Translations under genes and position numbers: made by a program | In this document: one piece after another, positions 45,636-55,341 of the stretch | How the letters are laid out: each line of letters opens with the position of its first letter | How positions within the stretch are numbered: position 1 is the first letter of the stretch | Source: JAMHWF01 sp035911095 | Lineage (GTDB): Bacteria; Pseudomonadota; Gammaproteobacteria; Burkholderiales; Burkholderiaceae_C | DNA length: 64,000 nucleotides | Assembly: GCA_035911095.1 (NCBI GenBank) | Contig: JAMHWF010000070.1 | Location: 1 to 64,000, forward strand | Direction: 5' to 3' | The notes under the pieces: model-generated | Told to the model about the DNA's origin: nothing | Seen by the model: the letters and a program-made list of their open reading frames with translations, nothing else | Database searches by the model: none

Positions 45636-46538
45636 ATGACCCGCGCCTGCCTGCCGCCGCACGAGACCCATGCGCCACTCGCCTTCCGGCTGCCGCCGGG
45701 CAGCTGCGACTGCCACGCGCATGTCTTCGGGCCCTATGCACGGCATCCGCTGGCCGAGGACCGCAGCTACACGCCCGCTGAGTTCCCCGCCTCGGCCTAC
45801 GCGGCCCACCTGGATCGCTTCGGGCTGGCGTACGGTGTGCTCGTGACGGGCAGCGCCTGCGGCACCGACAACGGCGCGGTGCTCGAGGCGCTGCGGCGCC
45901 ACCCGGGCCGTCTTCGCGGCGTCGCCGTGCCGTCGGCCAGCACGACCGACGCCGAGCTGGATGCCTGGCACGACGCGGGCATCCGCGGCGTGCGGGTCAA
46001 CCTCTACCGGCGCGACGGCCGCCACGTCTATCGCAACGGCGTGGGCTTGGAGGTGCTCGAGGCGCTGGCACCGCGCCTGGCAGACCGGGGCTGGCATGCC
46101 CAGGTCTGGATCCACGCGCCCGACCTGGTCGAACTCGTGCCGCAGCTGCTGCGCCTCGGCCTGCCCCTGGTGGTCGACCACATGGGGCGCATGGCGGCGG
46201 ATCGCGGCGTCGAGGACCCGGGCTTCCGCCTGCTGTGCCGGCTCCTGGCCGAGGGTCATGCCTGGACCAAGATCTCGGGCGCGGACCGCAACACGCGGCT
46301 CGGCCCGCCGTATGCGGACATCGACCCTTATGTCTCGGCGCTGTTGCAGGCCAACGAAGAGCGTGTCGTCTGGGGCAGCGACTGGCCGCACATCAACTAC
46401 TTCGACGCGCGCGAGGTGCCGGACGACGGCGCGCTCGTCAACCTGCTGGCGCGCTGGATGCCGAACGCAGACCAGCGCCGCCGGGTGCTGGTCGACAACG
46501 CCGCGCGGCTGTACGGCTTCCCCCCGACCCCCGGCTGA
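45636..46538 (+). CDS. Amidohydrolase 2 family protein, LigI-like lactonase candidate
   Basis: The 300-residue protein has a TIM-barrel amidohydrolase pattern: CDCHAHVFGPYARHPL near residue 24 (metal-site His-x-His), VVDHMGRMAAD, and the catalytic Asp in VVWGSDWPH. The opening and the DWPH motif resemble 2-pyrone-4,6-dicarboxylate lactonase (LigI) and related 4-sulfomuconolactone hydrolases. LigI opens a lactone to an oxalomesaconate-type acid, which would fit the tricarboxylate theme. The substrate is inferred. GAGGAG precedes the ATG, 11 bases after the Bug gene. Confidence 0.8.
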   Translation: MTRACLPPHETHAPLAFRLPPGSCDCHAHVFGPYARHPLAEDRSYTPAEFPASAYAAHLDRFGLAYGVLVTGSACGTDNGAVLEALRRHPGRLRGVAVPSASTTDAELDAWHDAGIRGVRVNLYRRDGRHVYRNGVGLEVLEALAPRLADRGWHAQVWIHAPDLVELVPQLLRLGLPLVVDHMGRMAADRGVEDPGFRLLCRLLAEGHAWTKISGADRNTRLGPPYADIDPYVSALLQANEERVVWGSDWPHINYFDAREVPDDGALVNLLARWMPNADQRRRVLVDNAARLYGFPPTPG

Positions 46539-46682
46539 GCCCGTCTGCTGGCGATCGGTGAGCCCGCACCGAAGCCCGCCCCGAGCCTTTTCAAAGCACA
46601 GCGCGCGACACGGCCCGGCAACCCGGCTGCCGGACGTGGCGCCGTCACGCATTCCTTCGCCCCAGCCTCAGGGAGCCCTCGC

Positions 46683-47702
46683 ATGAACCTGAACCCGTCC
46701 GACGACACCCGACCCCTCCCCGCCACCGCCCCGCGGCGGCACCGCCGGGAGCTGGTGCTGGCCGCACTCGCCTGTGCGGCAACCCCGCTCGCGGCGCTCG
46801 CCCAGGCCGCGCCCTGGCCGTCCAAGCCGGTACTCGTCGTCGTCGCCTTCACGCCCGGCGGCACGACGGATGTGCTGGCGCGCTCGGTCGCCGAGAAGCT
46901 CGGCAGCAAGTACAAGCAGGCCTTCGTCATCGACAACAAGCCCGGCGCCGGCGGCAACATCGGCACCGAGTTCGCGGTGCGCGCGCCGGCCGACGGCTAC
47001 ACGCTCATCGTCAATTCGGTAGGGCCGATGGCGGTCAACCCCTGGCTCTTCAAGGGCCTGCGCTACGACCCGTTGAAGGACCTGGTGCCGGTGGTGCAGA
47101 TCGCCGACGTGCCCAACGTGCTGGTCGTCCACCCCTCCGTGCCGGCGAAGACCTTCGACGAGTTCGTCGCCTACGCCAAGACCCACCCCGGCCAGCTCAG
47201 CTACGGCTCGACCGGCACCGGCACCTCGTCGCACCTGTCGAGCTACATGCTGAGCCGGCGCATCGGTGCCGAGACCGTGCACCTGCCCTACAAGGGCGCC
47301 GGGGCGCTCACCGACCTGCTGGCCGGGCGCCTGCAGTTCATGTTCGCGACGATCCCCTCGGCGATCGCGCACATCCACGCCGGCAAGCTGCGCGCGCTGG
47401 CCGTCTCGAGCGAGACACGCTCGCGCTCGATGCCCGAGGTGCCGACAGTCGCCGAGCGCGGCTTCCCCGGCTTCGCGGCCGGCTCGTGGTTCGGCTTCTT
47501 CGCGCCCAAGGGCACGCCGCAGCCCGTCGTCGACACGCTCAACGCCGCGGTCAACGAGGTGCTGCCTTCGCTCGAGGCGCAGATGGTCCGCGAGGGGGCG
47601 GACCCGGTGGGCGGCAGCGCCGCGCAGTTCGGCCAGTTCACGCGGCGCGAGGCCGAGAAGTGGAAAGTGATCGTCCGCGAATCGGGCGCCACCGCTGAAT
47701 GA
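46683..47702 (+). CDS. Bug-type tripartite tricarboxylate transporter receptor 2
   Basis: This 339-residue precursor has a long charged N-terminus with RRHRREL, a hydrophobic core and cleavage near ALAQAAP. The Bug motifs are clear: VLVVVAFTPGGTTDVLARSV, VIDNKPGAGGNIGTEFAVRA, HLPYKGAGALTDLLAGRLQF, and SMPEVPTVAERGFPGF. It is distinct from the Bug receptor at 44648, so the two may bind different acids. Its stop overlaps the start of the dehydrogenase gene (ATGA), suggesting coupling. Confidence 0.88.
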   Translation: MNLNPSDDTRPLPATAPRRHRRELVLAALACAATPLAALAQAAPWPSKPVLVVVAFTPGGTTDVLARSVAEKLGSKYKQAFVIDNKPGAGGNIGTEFAVRAPADGYTLIVNSVGPMAVNPWLFKGLRYDPLKDLVPVVQIADVPNVLVVHPSVPAKTFDEFVAYAKTHPGQLSYGSTGTGTSSHLSSYMLSRRIGAETVHLPYKGAGALTDLLAGRLQFMFATIPSAIAHIHAGKLRALAVSSETRSRSMPEVPTVAERGFPGFAAGSWFGFFAPKGTPQPVVDTLNAAVNEVLPSLEAQMVREGADPVGGSAAQFGQFTRREAEKWKVIVRESGATAE

Positions 47703-48706
47703 GCACCGACACCGGCACCGGTACAGACATGGCACCGCTGCGCATCCTGCTGTCCGAGGCGGCCCGGCTCGAGGCGGGTGCGTCGATCGCGGCCGTGCTG
47801 GGCGCACGGGCCCACCGCTTCGTGTCGCCGGCCCCGGGGGTGGACGCGGATGTCGCCTTCGTCTCGCGCGACGTCACCGGCGCCTCGACCAAGCACCGGG
47901 TGCTGCCGCAGACGCAGGCTTTCTACGACACGCTGCTCGCCGCGCGCGGCCTGCGCTGGGTGCATGTGCATTCGGCGGGCGCCGACCGGCCGGTCTTCGT
48001 CGAGCTGCGCCGGCGGGGCGTCGAACTGAGCACCTCGTCCGGCGCCAATGCGGGCGTCGTCGCGCAGACCGCGGTCGCCGGACTGCTCGCGCTGGCGCGC
48101 CAGCTGCCGCGCCTGATGGCCGCGCAGCGGCGGCACGAATGGGCGCCGCTGCTCGCCAGCGGGCTGCCGCGCGACCTCGAGGGCCAGACCGCGGTGATCG
48201 TCGGCTGGGGACCGATCGGCCGCCGCATCGCCGCGGTGCTGCAGGCGCTCGGGCTGCGCTGCATCGCCGTGCGCCGCAGTGCCGAGCCGGCCGGCGAAGG
48301 CATCGAGACACTCGCCTTCGAGGACCTCGGCCGCGTGCTGCCGCGCACCGACTGGTTGCTGCTGGCCTGCCCGCTGACCGAGCGCACGCACGGCCTGGTC
48401 GGCGCCGCCGCGCTGGCGCAGCTGCCGGCGCATGCGCAATTGGTCAACGTCGCGCGCGGCGAACTGGTCGACGAGCCGGCGCTGGTCGAGGCGCTGCGCG
48501 ACGGCCGCCTGGCCGGCGCCTTCCTCGACGTCTTCGCGCACGAGCCGCTCGCACCCGAGTCGCCGCTGTGGGACCTGGAGCAGGTGATCGCGACGCCGCA
48601 CAGCGCCGGCTTCTCGGACGGCAACCGGGCGCGCGTGCTGCGCCTGTTCCTCGACAACCTCGGGTGCTGGCTCGAAGGCCGGCCGCTGCACAACCGGGTG
48701 GCATAG
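47699..48706 (+). CDS. D-2-hydroxyacid dehydrogenase
   Basis: This 335-residue enzyme has the NAD(P)-binding motif GWGPIGR at 169-175 and the family triad Arg253 (NVARGELVDE), Glu282 (HEPL) and His301 (TPHSAG). Such enzymes interconvert 2-oxoacids and D-2-hydroxyacids. The N-terminal 15 residues are Thr/Gly-rich and probably disordered; ATG at 47729 is an alternative start. It closes the tcu-Bug gene run and may reduce or oxidise an intermediate of that pathway. Confidence 0.88.
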   Translation: MSTDTGTGTDMAPLRILLSEAARLEAGASIAAVLGARAHRFVSPAPGVDADVAFVSRDVTGASTKHRVLPQTQAFYDTLLAARGLRWVHVHSAGADRPVFVELRRRGVELSTSSGANAGVVAQTAVAGLLALARQLPRLMAAQRRHEWAPLLASGLPRDLEGQTAVIVGWGPIGRRIAAVLQALGLRCIAVRRSAEPAGEGIETLAFEDLGRVLPRTDWLLLACPLTERTHGLVGAAALAQLPAHAQLVNVARGELVDEPALVEALRDGRLAGAFLDVFAHEPLAPESPLWDLEQVIATPHSAGFSDGNRARVLRLFLDNLGCWLEGRPLHNRVA

Positions 48707-48848
48707 CCCCCGGGCTGGACGGCGCGGCGGCGCCGCCGATATGCGTTGAGCGGCCTTCGTCATGCGCAATGGTCGTTTGCGATGGCTGCAGGCGGCAGCT
48801 ACGGTGCGGCTTTCCGCCTCCCGGCGGGAGACGACCGCCATTGCCCCG

Positions 48849-49796
48849 ATGACCGCCGACCGCCTTGCGCCCACCGCCCCCGCCACGCTCGAGATCCGGC
48901 CGCTGCGCGCCGCGAGCGGCAGCACGGGCGACGGCACACCAGGCCAGGTGCCCGACACCCCGGGCGCTGCCGCCCTCGGCGCCGAGGTGCGCGGCCTCGA
49001 CCTGTCGCGGCCGCTCGCGGACGCGGACTTCGCCCGCGTCCACCGCGCCCATCTCGACCACCACGTGCTGGTGTTCCGCGACCAGCAGCGCCTGACGCCC
49101 GACGAGCAGATCGCCTTCAGCCGACGCTTCGGCCCGCTGCAGATCCATGTGCTGCACCAGTTCCAGCTCGCGGGGCACCCGGAGATCCTGATCGTCTCCA
49201 ACATCCGCGAGCACGGCAAGCCGATCGGCCTCGGCGATGCCGGCCACTACTGGCACTCCGACCTCTCCTACGTCGATCGACCGAGCCTGGGCTCGATGCT
49301 GCTGGCGCAGGAGCTGCCGGCCGAGGGCGGCGACACGCTGTTCGCCGACCAGCACGCGGCCTACGAGGCGCTGCCCGCGGCGCTGAAGCAGGCCGTCGAG
49401 GGCCGGCGCGCCGAGCACTGGTACCTCTGCAAGTACGCCGAGCTGCAGAAGCGCAGCCCCTGGCGGCCCGACCTCAGCGACGAGCAGAAGGCCAAGGTGC
49501 TGCCGGTCGAGCAGCCGGTCGTGCGCACGCACCCGGAGACCGGCCGCCGCGCGCTCTTCGTCAGCGAGCATTTCACGACCCGCATCGTCGGCCTGCCCGA
49601 CGACGAGAGCCGCGCGCTGCTCGCCGAGCTCTTCGCCCACAGCACGCAGCCGCGCTTCGTCTACCGCCACCGCTGGCGGGCCGGCGACATGGTGTTCTGG
49701 GACAACCGCTCGGTGATGCACCTTGCCGCCGGCTGTCCGGACGACCAGCGCCGCCGCCTGCACCGCACCACGATCGAGGGCGACCTGGTGTTCTGA
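48849..49796 (+). CDS. TauD/TfdA family dioxygenase
   Basis: This 315-residue Fe(II)/2-oxoglutarate dioxygenase has the metal triad His136-x-Asp138 (HYWHSD) and His291 (VMHLA), with the oxoglutarate-binding Arg in RRRLHRTTI. HHVLVFRDQQRLTPDEQIAF is typical. TauD releases sulfite from taurine; TfdA attacks aryloxyacetates. The NitT/TauT-type transporter directly downstream suggests a sulfonate or similar substrate. An in-frame ATG at 48762 would add 29 residues, but the shorter form matches family length better. Confidence 0.87.
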   Translation: MTADRLAPTAPATLEIRPLRAASGSTGDGTPGQVPDTPGAAALGAEVRGLDLSRPLADADFARVHRAHLDHHVLVFRDQQRLTPDEQIAFSRRFGPLQIHVLHQFQLAGHPEILIVSNIREHGKPIGLGDAGHYWHSDLSYVDRPSLGSMLLAQELPAEGGDTLFADQHAAYEALPAALKQAVEGRRAEHWYLCKYAELQKRSPWRPDLSDEQKAKVLPVEQPVVRTHPETGRRALFVSEHFTTRIVGLPDDESRALLAELFAHSTQPRFVYRHRWRAGDMVFWDNRSVMHLAAGCPDDQRRRLHRTTIEGDLVF

Positions 49797-49913
49797 GGGC
49801 CTGAGAGCGCAGCCCCAGCCGTCGCCCGACCGCCTGCCCCTTTCGCCCTTCGCCCTTCCGCCCCTCGTCCTTCAACGCGCCCGGCAGCCGCCGGGCCCCC
49901 CGGAGCCCCACCG

Positions 49914-50948
49914 ATGCCGATCCCCCGCCTGCCCGGCGCCTCGCTGACCCGCCGCGCCGCCGGCTTCGCCGCCGCGCTCGCCCTCGCCGCCGCCCTGCTG
50001 CCCGCCGCCCGCGCCGAAGGCACGCTGCGCATCGCGCAGCAGTTCGGCATCGTCTACCTGCTGCTCGACGTCGCGCGCGAGCGCCAGCTGATCGAGCAGG
50101 CCGGCAGGAAGCTCGGCCAGGAGGTGAAGCCCGAATGGGTGCAGCTTTCCGGCGGCTCGGCGATCAACGACGCCCTGCTCTCGGGCGCGATCGACATCGG
50201 CGGCGCCGGCGTCGGCCCGCTGCTGACGCTGTGGGACCGCACCAAGGGCAAGCAGGACGTCAAGGGCGTCGCCTCGCTCGGCAACTTCCCGTACTACCTG
50301 GTCAGCATCAATCCGAAGGTGAAGACGATCGCCGACTTCGGCGACGCCGACCGCATCGCGCTGCCGGCCGTCGGCGTCTCGGTGCAGTCGCGCATCCTGC
50401 AGCTGGCCTCGGCCCAGCGCTGGGGCGACGACGCCTACCAGCGGCTCGACCGGCTGCAGGTCGCGGTGCCGCACCCGGACGCCACCGCCGCGCTGATCAA
50501 GGGGGGCACAGAGATCAATGCGCACTTCGGCAACCCGCCCTTCCAGGAGCAGTCGCTGGCCGGCAACCCGGCCGCGCACGTCGTGCTCAATTCCTACGAG
50601 GTGCTCGGCGGCCCGGCTTCGGCCACCGTGCTCTACGCGACCGCCAAGTTCCGCCAGGACAACCCGAAGACCTATGCCGCCTTCGTCCAGGGCCTGGCCG
50701 AGGCGGCGGACTTCGTCGCCGCCCACCCCGAGCAGGCGGTGGACATCTTCATCGCCGCCAACAAGTCGAAGATCGACCGCGAGCTGGTGCTGAAGGTCAT
50801 CAAGAGCCCCGAGGTGCAGTTCAAGCTGCAGCCGCAGAACACGCTGAAGCTGGCCGACTTCATGCATCGCGTCGGCGCGATCAAGCACAAGCCGGCTTCC
50901 AGCGCCGACTACTTCTTCGACGACCCGCACACCGCTGGCGGGCATTGA
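49914..50948 (+). CDS. NitT/TauT-type ABC transporter substrate-binding protein
   Basis: The 344-residue precursor has a signal peptide ending near AARAEG and the NMT1-like fold: LRIAQQFGIVYLLLDVARER, LIEQAGRKLG, LSGGSAINDALLSGAIDIGG, AGVGPLLTLWDRTKGKQDVK, and KFRQDNPKTYAAFVQGLAEA. It is the periplasmic receptor of the transporter encoded by the next two genes. The ligand is unknown; the TauD-like neighbour hints at a sulfonate or aromatic acid. Confidence 0.87.
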   Translation: MPIPRLPGASLTRRAAGFAAALALAAALLPAARAEGTLRIAQQFGIVYLLLDVARERQLIEQAGRKLGQEVKPEWVQLSGGSAINDALLSGAIDIGGAGVGPLLTLWDRTKGKQDVKGVASLGNFPYYLVSINPKVKTIADFGDADRIALPAVGVSVQSRILQLASAQRWGDDAYQRLDRLQVAVPHPDATAALIKGGTEINAHFGNPPFQEQSLAGNPAAHVVLNSYEVLGGPASATVLYATAKFRQDNPKTYAAFVQGLAEAADFVAAHPEQAVDIFIAANKSKIDRELVLKVIKSPEVQFKLQPQNTLKLADFMHRVGAIKHKPASSADYFFDDPHTAGGH

Positions 50949-50949
50949 G

Positions 50950-51773
<824 letters not shown>

Positions 51774-51774
<1 letters not shown>

Positions 51775-52667
51775 TGGCCGGGACGACGGCCGGGATGGGC
51801 GGCAGCCTGACCCCGCCGGTGCGACCGGAGTACGAGCGCCTGCTCGAGCCCCTGGGCGAGCGCGCCGCCGAGGCGCCGCTGCCGCTCGGCCGGCGCATCG
51901 CCCAGCAGGCCTGGCTGCGCAAGCTCGCGATCCTCGTCGTGCTGGCCGCGGCCTGGGAAGTCATCGCCCGGCTGCAGGACAACGACCTGCTGCTGCCGAC
52001 CTTCGGCGCCACCGCGCGCGCCTTCGTCGAGGACCTCGCCAGCGGCGAGCTGTTCGAGCGCGTGCGCCTGTCGCTCGTGGTGCTGCTGCAGGGCTATGCG
52101 CTGGGCATCGTCGCCGCCTTCGCGCTGACCACGCTGGCGGTCTCGACGCAGTTCGGCCGCGACCTGCTGGAGACGCTGACCTCGATGTTCAACCCGCTGC
52201 CGGCGATCGCGCTGCTGCCGCTGGCGCTGCTGTGGTTCGGCCTCGGCCAGGCGAGCCTGCTCTTCGTCCTGGTACACGCGGTGCTGTGGCCGCTGGCGCT
52301 GAACACCTACGCCGGCTTCCAGGGCGTGCCCGAGACGCTGCGCATGGCCGGCCGCAACTACGGCCTCAAGGGCCTGCGCTACGTGCTGCAGATCCTCGTG
52401 CCCTCGGCGCTGCCGGCGATCCTCTCGGGGCTGAAGATCGCCTGGGCCTTCGCCTGGCGCACGCTGATCGCCGCCGAGCTGGTGTTCGGCGCCACCTCGG
52501 GCCGCGGCGGGCTCGGCTGGTACATCTTCCAGAACCGCAACGAGCTCTACACCGACCGCGTCTTCGCCGGGCTGGCGATGGTGATCCTGATCGGGCTGCT
52601 GGTCGAAGGGCTGGTGTTCGCCGCGCTGGAGCGCGCGACGGTCAGGCGTTGGGGCGTGCAGCGCTGA
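51774..52667 (+). CDS. NitT/TauT-type ABC transporter permease
   Basis: The 297-residue permease has about six membrane helices and the EAA-like loop GVPETLRMAGRNYGLKGLRY that contacts the ATPase. LLPLALLWFGLGQASLLFVL and FGATSGRGGLGWYIFQNRNE are typical of SsuC/TauC proteins. The first ~45 residues are polar and low-complexity, which is longer than usual. It ends the tauD-receptor-ATPase-permease run and converges with the GNAT gene. Confidence 0.9.
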
Positions 52668-52759
52668 GCGTCGACCGCGGGAGCGGCGCTCAGGGCTCGA
52701 GGCAGCGCCCCGGAATGGGCTGCGACGAACGGCAGCTCGGCGGGTCGCCTTCTGGCCGC

Positions 52760-53896
52760 TCATCGCGCCTTCTGCAGTGATTCCTTCGACGTCACGGGGC
52801 GGGTGCGCCCGTGGTCCGTCCCCTGCGGGACTCCACACCGCACCCGCATCAAGACCGCCGGCCCGTCGGGGGTCGTCACCTCCCGCTCGACGGCAAACCC
52901 GGCGCGCCGGTACGCGGCGATCGCGCGCAGGTTCGCCGGCGCCGGATCGGTCTGCACCACGGTCACCGCCGGGTCCTCGAAGAGGCGCGCGACGAAGGCT
53001 CGGACCATCGCGCGGCCCAGGCCCTGACCGAGCAGCGGCTCGTGGGCGAGGAACTGGTCGATGCCGCGCGCGCCGGGGTCGGTCTCGTCCTCCCACCAGC
53101 CGTCGCCGCTGCCGAGCACCACGTAGCTCTGGATGAAGCCGACCGGCTCGCCGTCGAGCAAGGCCAGGTAGGCGCGGGTGGTCGATGGATTCGGTGGCAC
53201 CGACAGGACATCGGCGGCCAGTTCGTCGATGTCCGGCGTCGGCTGCCACCAGGCCGCGACATGCGGGCGCCGCAGCCAGCCCAGCAGCAGCGGCAGGTCA
53301 GCGACGCTCAACGGACGGAAGTCGATCGCCCCGGGCGCCGCCAGGCGCTGCGCGAGCCAGTCGCCGCGCGCCAGCCGGTACAGGCAGTGCGCTCGCAGCG
53401 GGTGGCCGGCCGGCACGCCCGGGTGCTCGAAGTCGCCGCCCCGGTCGCGCGCCATGCCCAGGCGCTCCATCACCGCCCGCGAGCGCGCGTTGCCCCGCGC
53501 GGTGAACGAGACGATCTCGTCGAGGCCGCCGCGCCCGAAGCCGCTGGCCAGTGCGGCCCGCGCCGCCTCGCTCGCGTAGCCGCGGCCCCAGTGGGCCCGC
53601 GCAAGCCGCCAGCCGACCTCGACGCAGGGCGAGCAGGGCAACGGCCGGCGCGGCACCATCAGGCCGGCCGCGCCGACGAACCGGCCGGTCTGCGCCTCCT
53701 CCAGCGCCCAGTGGCCGAAATCCCCCGCGTCAAGCGCCGCCTGCCAGTGCTCGACGGTGGCGCGGCTCTGGGCCGCGGTCGCCAGCGCGGGGTAATGGGT
53801 CATCACCTCAGGGTCGGCACTGAGGGCCGCGAAGGCCTCGACATCGGCTTCACGCCAGTCACGCAACAGCAGGCGGGCGGTGCGGATCGATTCCAT
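52760..53896 (-). CDS. Tandem GNAT acetyltransferase: RimJ-like plus AAC(6')-Ib-like domain
   Basis: The 378-residue protein joins two GNAT domains. Residues 2-175 resemble RimJ/RimL protein N-acetyltransferases (IRTARLLLRDWREADVEAFA, WGRGYASEAARAAL). Residues 192-352 closely resemble aminoglycoside 6'-N-acetyltransferase Ib: IQSYVVLGSGDGWWEDETDP, RGIDQFLA, LGQGLGRAMVRAF, VQTDPAPANLRAI and VTTPDGPAVLM. Trp267/Trp268 and Asp344 match the unaltered form at the positions changed in the fluoroquinolone-active -cr variant. The substrate is not shown by sequence. The ATG at 53896 is used; a TTG at 53908 is possible. It is divergent from the sigma factor gene. Confidence 0.87.
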   Translation of the reverse strand: MESIRTARLLLRDWREADVEAFAALSADPEVMTHYPALATAAQSRATVEHWQAALDAGDFGHWALEEAQTGRFVGAAGLMVPRRPLPCSPCVEVGWRLARAHWGRGYASEAARAALASGFGRGGLDEIVSFTARGNARSRAVMERLGMARDRGGDFEHPGVPAGHPLRAHCLYRLARGDWLAQRLAAPGAIDFRPLSVADLPLLLGWLRRPHVAAWWQPTPDIDELAADVLSVPPNPSTTRAYLALLDGEPVGFIQSYVVLGSGDGWWEDETDPGARGIDQFLAHEPLLGQGLGRAMVRAFVARLFEDPAVTVVQTDPAPANLRAIAAYRRAGFAVEREVTTPDGPAVLMRVRCGVPQGTDHGRTRPVTSKESLQKAR

Positions 53897-53900
53897 CGGC

Positions 53901-53930
53901 GGGGACAAGAGTGGACAGACGTGGACAGGC
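53901..53930. repeat. Three phased 10-bp direct repeats between GNAT and sigma factor genes
   Basis: GGGGACAAGA, GTGGACAGAC and GTGGACAGGC follow one another at 53901-53930 with a 10-base period, one helical turn. They lie 5 bases upstream of the GNAT start on its strand and about 130 bases before the sigma factor start. They may be an operator; no regulator is identified. Confidence 0.4.
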
Positions 53931-54062
53931 GCGGCGGGCCACCGGGGCGCCGGGGCATCGACGGCCTGCCGACCGCGACGATGATGAGCGCAAGCCCGGC
54001 CCCGCCGGCCCTTGCCACTGGGGCGAAATGGGTGCTCCGAACGGTCTGATAAGGTCAGCCGG

Positions 54063-54659
54063 ATGCACCTGGAGCCGACAGAAGAAGACGACGCCTCCCT
54101 CGTGGCCCGCTGCCGGGTCGGCGATGCCAGCGCCTGGCGAACCCTCGTGGGGCGTTACCAGCGCCTCGTGTACGCGATCGCCCGGCGCGTCGGCTTCGAC
54201 GATCACGCGGCCGCGGATGTCTTCCAGACCGTCTTCGTGCGCCTGCACGAGGCCCTGCCGCGCCTGCAGCAGCCCGAACGCCTGCAGGCCTGGATCGTCA
54301 CGACCGCCCGCCGCGAGAGTCTGCTGCAGCTGCGGCGCGCGAAGCGCACCGTCTCCCTCGCGCCCGCGGGCGAGGCGACGGCCGATGGCGGCGCCGACGA
54401 CGTGGCCGGCTTCGACCCCGTCGACGAGGCCCTGCTCCCCGACGAGCAGCTCGAGCAGTTGCAGGAGCTGCACCGGGTGCGCCGCGCGCTCGACGCTCTC
54501 GACGAGCGTTGCCGCCGCCTGCTGCTGCTGCTGTTCGACGACGGGCCGGCGGGCGGCGGCTACGAGCAGGTCGGCGCCGAGCTGGGCATGCCGGTGGGCA
54601 GCATCGGCCCGACGCGCGCCCGCTGCCTCGACAAGCTGCGCCGGCAGGTGACCGCATGA
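54063..54659 (+). CDS. ECF-type sigma factor
   Basis: This 198-residue sigma-70 family protein has region 2 (LVARCRVGDASAWRTLVGRY, AADVFQTVFVRLHEALPRLQ, AWIVTTARRESLLQLRRAKR) and region 4 (LDALDERCRRLLLLLFDDGP, YEQVGAELGMPVGSIGPTRA, RCLDKLRRQV). It lacks regions 1 and 3, as ECF factors do. No classical anti-sigma gene follows. Two matching promoter-like elements downstream (54711 and 58388) suggest it directs the CHAT and subtilisin genes. The ATG at 54063 precedes MHLEPTEEDDASL. The stop overlaps a 45-codon frame that I do not consider a gene. Confidence 0.88.
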   Translation: MHLEPTEEDDASLVARCRVGDASAWRTLVGRYQRLVYAIARRVGFDDHAAADVFQTVFVRLHEALPRLQQPERLQAWIVTTARRESLLQLRRAKRTVSLAPAGEATADGGADDVAGFDPVDEALLPDEQLEQLQELHRVRRALDALDERCRRLLLLLFDDGPAGGGYEQVGAELGMPVGSIGPTRARCLDKLRRQVTA

Positions 54660-54710
54660 GGCCGATGCCCTGTGGACGCCTTCACGGCCAATCTCGTCGC
54701 CCTGCGCCGC

Positions 54711-54742
54711 GGATGTATCAGCCGTCCGCCGCCCGCCTCTGT
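54711..54742 (+). promoter_or_regulatory. Candidate ECF promoter A, upstream of the unknown/CHAT gene pair
   Basis: GGATGTATC at 54711-54719 is followed after exactly 17 bases by CTCTGT at 54737-54742. The same two blocks with the same spacing occur at 58388-58419. The start of the downstream gene is 47 bases further on. This layout fits a -35/-10 pair for an ECF sigma factor, and one is encoded directly upstream. Confidence 0.65.
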
Positions 54743-54789
54743 TCGGCGGAGACAAGCTGCACCACGCCGCCGCCGCGCTGGATGACACG

Positions 54790-55341
54790 ATGAGCCAGAA
54801 GCCGCTGACAGACGCCCAACTTATCGCGCTCGCCGCGCGCGCGATGCACGCGCTGCCGGATGCGCCGCCCGCCTGGATCGAGGCGGCCGCGGCGCTGTTC
54901 CCGGCCGAGGCCCCGGCGCCGACGGCCGCGCCGGGCCTCGGTGCCGTGGTCGCCGCGACGGTGGCTCGGCTGCAGGCCGCGCTGCGCTTCGACAGCTGGG
55001 CGCCGCAGCCGGCGCTGGCGCTGCGCGCCAGCCGCGGTGACACGCGGCAGTTGCTGTTCACCGCCGGCGAGTGCGACATCGACCTGCGCATCGGCCCGGC
55101 CGAGCAGGGCCGCCACCCGCTCGCTGGCCAGGTGCTGGGACCGGGCATCGACGAGGCCCGCGTGGTCATCGCTCGGGCCGACGGGCCCGGGACGGCACTG
55201 GCGGAGGCCACGCTGGACAGCCTCGGCGAGTTCGCCTTCGCGGCGCTGGAGGCAGGCGAGATCCAGTTGCGCCTCGAACGGGCCGGGCTGCCGGTGATCG
55301 AGTTGCCGCCGGTGCGTCTGGGCCCTCTGCCGCGTGCCTGA
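54790..55341 (+). CDS. Unknown protein linked to ECF sigma and CHAT genes
   Basis: I cannot assign this 183-residue protein with certainty. The N-terminal ~75 residues are Ala-rich and helical (LPDAPPAWIEAAAALFPAEA). From about residue 76 it looks like a beta-rich domain: RFDSWAPQPALALRASRGDT, RQLLFTAGECDIDLRIGPAE, HPLAGQVLGPG, ARVVIARADG, and ATLDSLGEFAFAALEAGEIQ, a layout like carboxypeptidase-regulatory or SpaA-like beta-sandwiches. No membrane helix or zinc motif is seen. It lies between the sigma factor and CHAT genes and overlaps the latter by 8 bases, so it may be an anti-sigma, sensor or CHAT partner. Confidence 0.7.
   Translation: MSQKPLTDAQLIALAARAMHALPDAPPAWIEAAAALFPAEAPAPTAAPGLGAVVAATVARLQAALRFDSWAPQPALALRASRGDTRQLLFTAGECDIDLRIGPAEQGRHPLAGQVLGPGIDEARVVIARADGPGTALAEATLDSLGEFAFAALEAGEIQLRLERAGLPVIELPPVRLGPLPRA

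Noticed and set aside
54656..54793. A 45-codon frame starting at the sigma factor stop (ATGA overlap), considered as a tiny anti-sigma gene
   Set aside because: It contains candidate promoter A, has no membrane helix or zinc motif, and ends inside the start of the next gene.
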